Both the position numbers and the translations under genes were made by a program. A DNA stretch of 6,750 bases from Salibacteraceae bacterium (GTDB taxonomy: Bacteria; Bacteroidota; Bacteroidia; Flavobacteriales_G; Salibacteraceae), in contig JALRDM010000028.1 of assembly GCA_023262195.1 (NCBI GenBank), positions 1 through 6,750 of the forward strand, in the 5' to 3' direction. The notes beneath the pieces are model-generated. The model had not been told where the DNA came from, ran no database searches, and worked only from the letters and a program-made list of their open reading frames with translations. Of the stretch, positions 5,619 to 6,750 are shown piece after piece (within the stretch, counting starts at the first letter, position 1; the number at the start of each line of letters is the position of its first letter).

Positions 5619-6750
5619 ATGACAAACCTTTCTAAATACCACCACCTCGCATGGCTATTGCTCGTGCCTCCTATTTACATTTTTCTATTTGTAAAACTGG
5701 GAGTGCCACATATTCGTCTTTGGGATGAAGGTTGGTTTACCGTGCACGCCATTGAGATGTGGCAAAACGGTTCTTGGTTCGTTTCATATTTCAACGGAGA
5801 GCCAAGTTTTATATCGTCAAAACCACCATTGCAAACGTGGTTGCAGATTACTTCATTACAATTTTTTGGTATATCCGAGCTTACGTTGCGCTTGCCAAGT
5901 GCCATAGCATCTGCAATGTCAGTTTTGCTTATTTATTCTTTCGGAAAACGTAATTATACCACTGAGTTTGGTTTAGTATCAGCTGCAGTATTGCTTACAT
6001 CGATTGGGTTTATCGGTTTTCACACGTCTAGAGGTGCAGAGGCCGATGCGCTTTTAACTTTAACGCTGATCATTCAAGCGTTCACCTTTTTTGAATTTCT
6101 TCAATCTAAAAAGTGGAAGTGGATGGTGGGATTTGCAATAGCCCTGGTCGCTTCGTTTTGGACAAAATCGGTCGCAGGTTTTTTGATGCTGCCAGGCTAT
6201 TTGATCTATGCATTGATCTTCGATTCATCATCGATTACCTTACTCGCAAAGTCTTGGCAGTTTTATGTATTGCTGGTTGCGATGTTAGTTTTTATTGCAG
6301 GTTATGTGGTTATTCGAGAAACCAATCAGCCAGGATATATTTCTATGTTTTTCAAGTCTAATATTGGTCGATATACCAAAAGTGTGGGTCATAGTCATTC
6401 ATTTAGTTATTATCTAAACAACATGCTTAGGGGCCGATATACATGGTGGTTTGCCTTATTTGTATTGGGAGTAGTGATGGTGTTTATGCAAGATGCAAGA
6501 GCAAATTCCCTCGTTGCTTTTACGGCCATCTGTGCAGTTTCTTATTTGCTGGTCATTTCGATTTCAAAATCGAAGTTAGATTGGTATGACATGCCTTTTT
6601 ACCCAATGGCTTCGATTCCCGTTGCCTTCACCATTAAAACACTCTCAAAAAATTTTATGTCGCGCACAAGGCAGGTATTACTCGTGGCTGTATTGATCCT
6701 ACCTACATATCACATGTTTTCTCATACACAAGCTATGGCTTTGAATGACG
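5619..6750 (+). CDS. GT-C membrane glycosyltransferase (ArnT/PMT type), C-terminus cut by the window edge
   Basis: An ATG at 5619, 3 bases after the sufB stop, opens a frame that reaches the window end (377 codons plus one base). The product shows the GT-C layout: a first membrane helix (about 10-29), then a periplasmic-loop acidic pair Asp36-Glu37 (LWDEGWF) at the place of the catalytic acid, and KPPLQTWL (68-75). Then come RLPSA (91-95), Arg138...Asp143 (SRGAEADALLT), WTKS (181-184), GHSHSFSYYL (257-266) and KLDWYDMPFYP (319-329). Several further hydrophobic helices lie between these. This matches ArnT/dolichyl-phosphate-mannose mannosyltransferase-like enzymes, which move a sugar from a polyprenyl-phosphate donor to lipid A, protein or other acceptors on the outer face of the inner membrane. 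Donor and acceptor cannot be told from sequence. The tight spacing indicates cotranscription with sufB, an unusual place for such a gene. Confidence 0.9.
   Translation, partial: MTNLSKYHHLAWLLLVPPIYIFLFVKLGVPHIRLWDEGWFTVHAIEMWQNGSWFVSYFNGEPSFISSKPPLQTWLQITSLQFFGISELTLRLPSAIASAMSVLLIYSFGKRNYTTEFGLVSAAVLLTSIGFIGFHTSRGAEADALLTLTLIIQAFTFFEFLQSKKWKWMVGFAIALVASFWTKSVAGFLMLPGYLIYALIFDSSSITLLAKSWQFYVLLVAMLVFIAGYVVIRETNQPGYISMFFKSNIGRYTKSVGHSHSFSYYLNNMLRGRYTWWFALFVLGVVMVFMQDARANSLVAFTAICAVSYLLVISISKSKLDWYDMPFYPMASIPVAFTIKTLSKNFMSRTRQVLLVAVLILPTYHMFSHTQAMALND

Noticed and set aside
5725..6361. Plus-strand frames at 5725-5907, 5759-5953 and 6113-6361, and a minus-strand frame at 5675-5905
   Set aside because: They overlap the continuous glycosyltransferase frame starting at 5619, which carries all expected GT-C motifs in order.

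Overview
The window looks like a chromosomal segment of a pigmented member of the Bacteroidota (Flavobacteriia or Cytophagia-like). The evidence is the moderately AT-rich composition, the lack of clear Shine-Dalgarno sequences, promoter-like elements close to the Bacteroidota TTG/TAnnTTTG type, the crtD-cruF pair typical of saproxanthin, myxol or flexixanthin producers, and Bacteroidota-like SUF proteins. This is judged from recalled family features, not from a database search.

Left part, minus strand, read right to left: crtD (carotenoid 3,4-desaturase, start best placed at 2282) overlaps cruF (carotenoid 1,2-hydratase, start at 826) by 14 bases. After a 40-base gap comes the first 54 codons of a Cys/Met-metabolism PLP enzyme (cystathionine gamma-synthase/lyase type), which runs off the left edge. 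CrtD and CruF act consecutively on the acyclic end of a monocyclic carotene: CruF adds water to give a 1'-hydroxyl, and CrtD then introduces the 3',4' double bond. The PLP enzyme belongs to sulfur amino-acid metabolism.

Middle, plus strand: a compact divergent region of only 45 bases separates crtD from a gene for an unrecognised 184-residue membrane-anchored or exported protein (GTG start). After 18 bases comes a YhhQ-family queuosine-precursor transporter with a non-ATG start. A 237-base non-coding stretch follows. It holds a candidate promoter and a perfect 21-base inverted repeat that probably forms the control region of the next operon.

Right part, plus strand: an A-type Fe-S carrier (SufA/HesB type) and SufB begin a SUF iron-sulfur assembly operon. 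The next gene is not sufC, as would be expected. Three bases after the sufB stop there is a GT-C membrane glycosyltransferase of the ArnT/PMT type, which stays open to the right edge. The SufB scaffold has the expected Cys392/His420/Glu421 constellation, so the Fe-S module looks functional, but its SufC/SufD partners are outside the window.

No tRNA, rRNA, CRISPR array, insertion sequence or phage gene was seen. Most of the window is housekeeping or pigment metabolism. The most noteworthy points are the palindrome ahead of the suf genes and the glycosyltransferase placed directly behind sufB.
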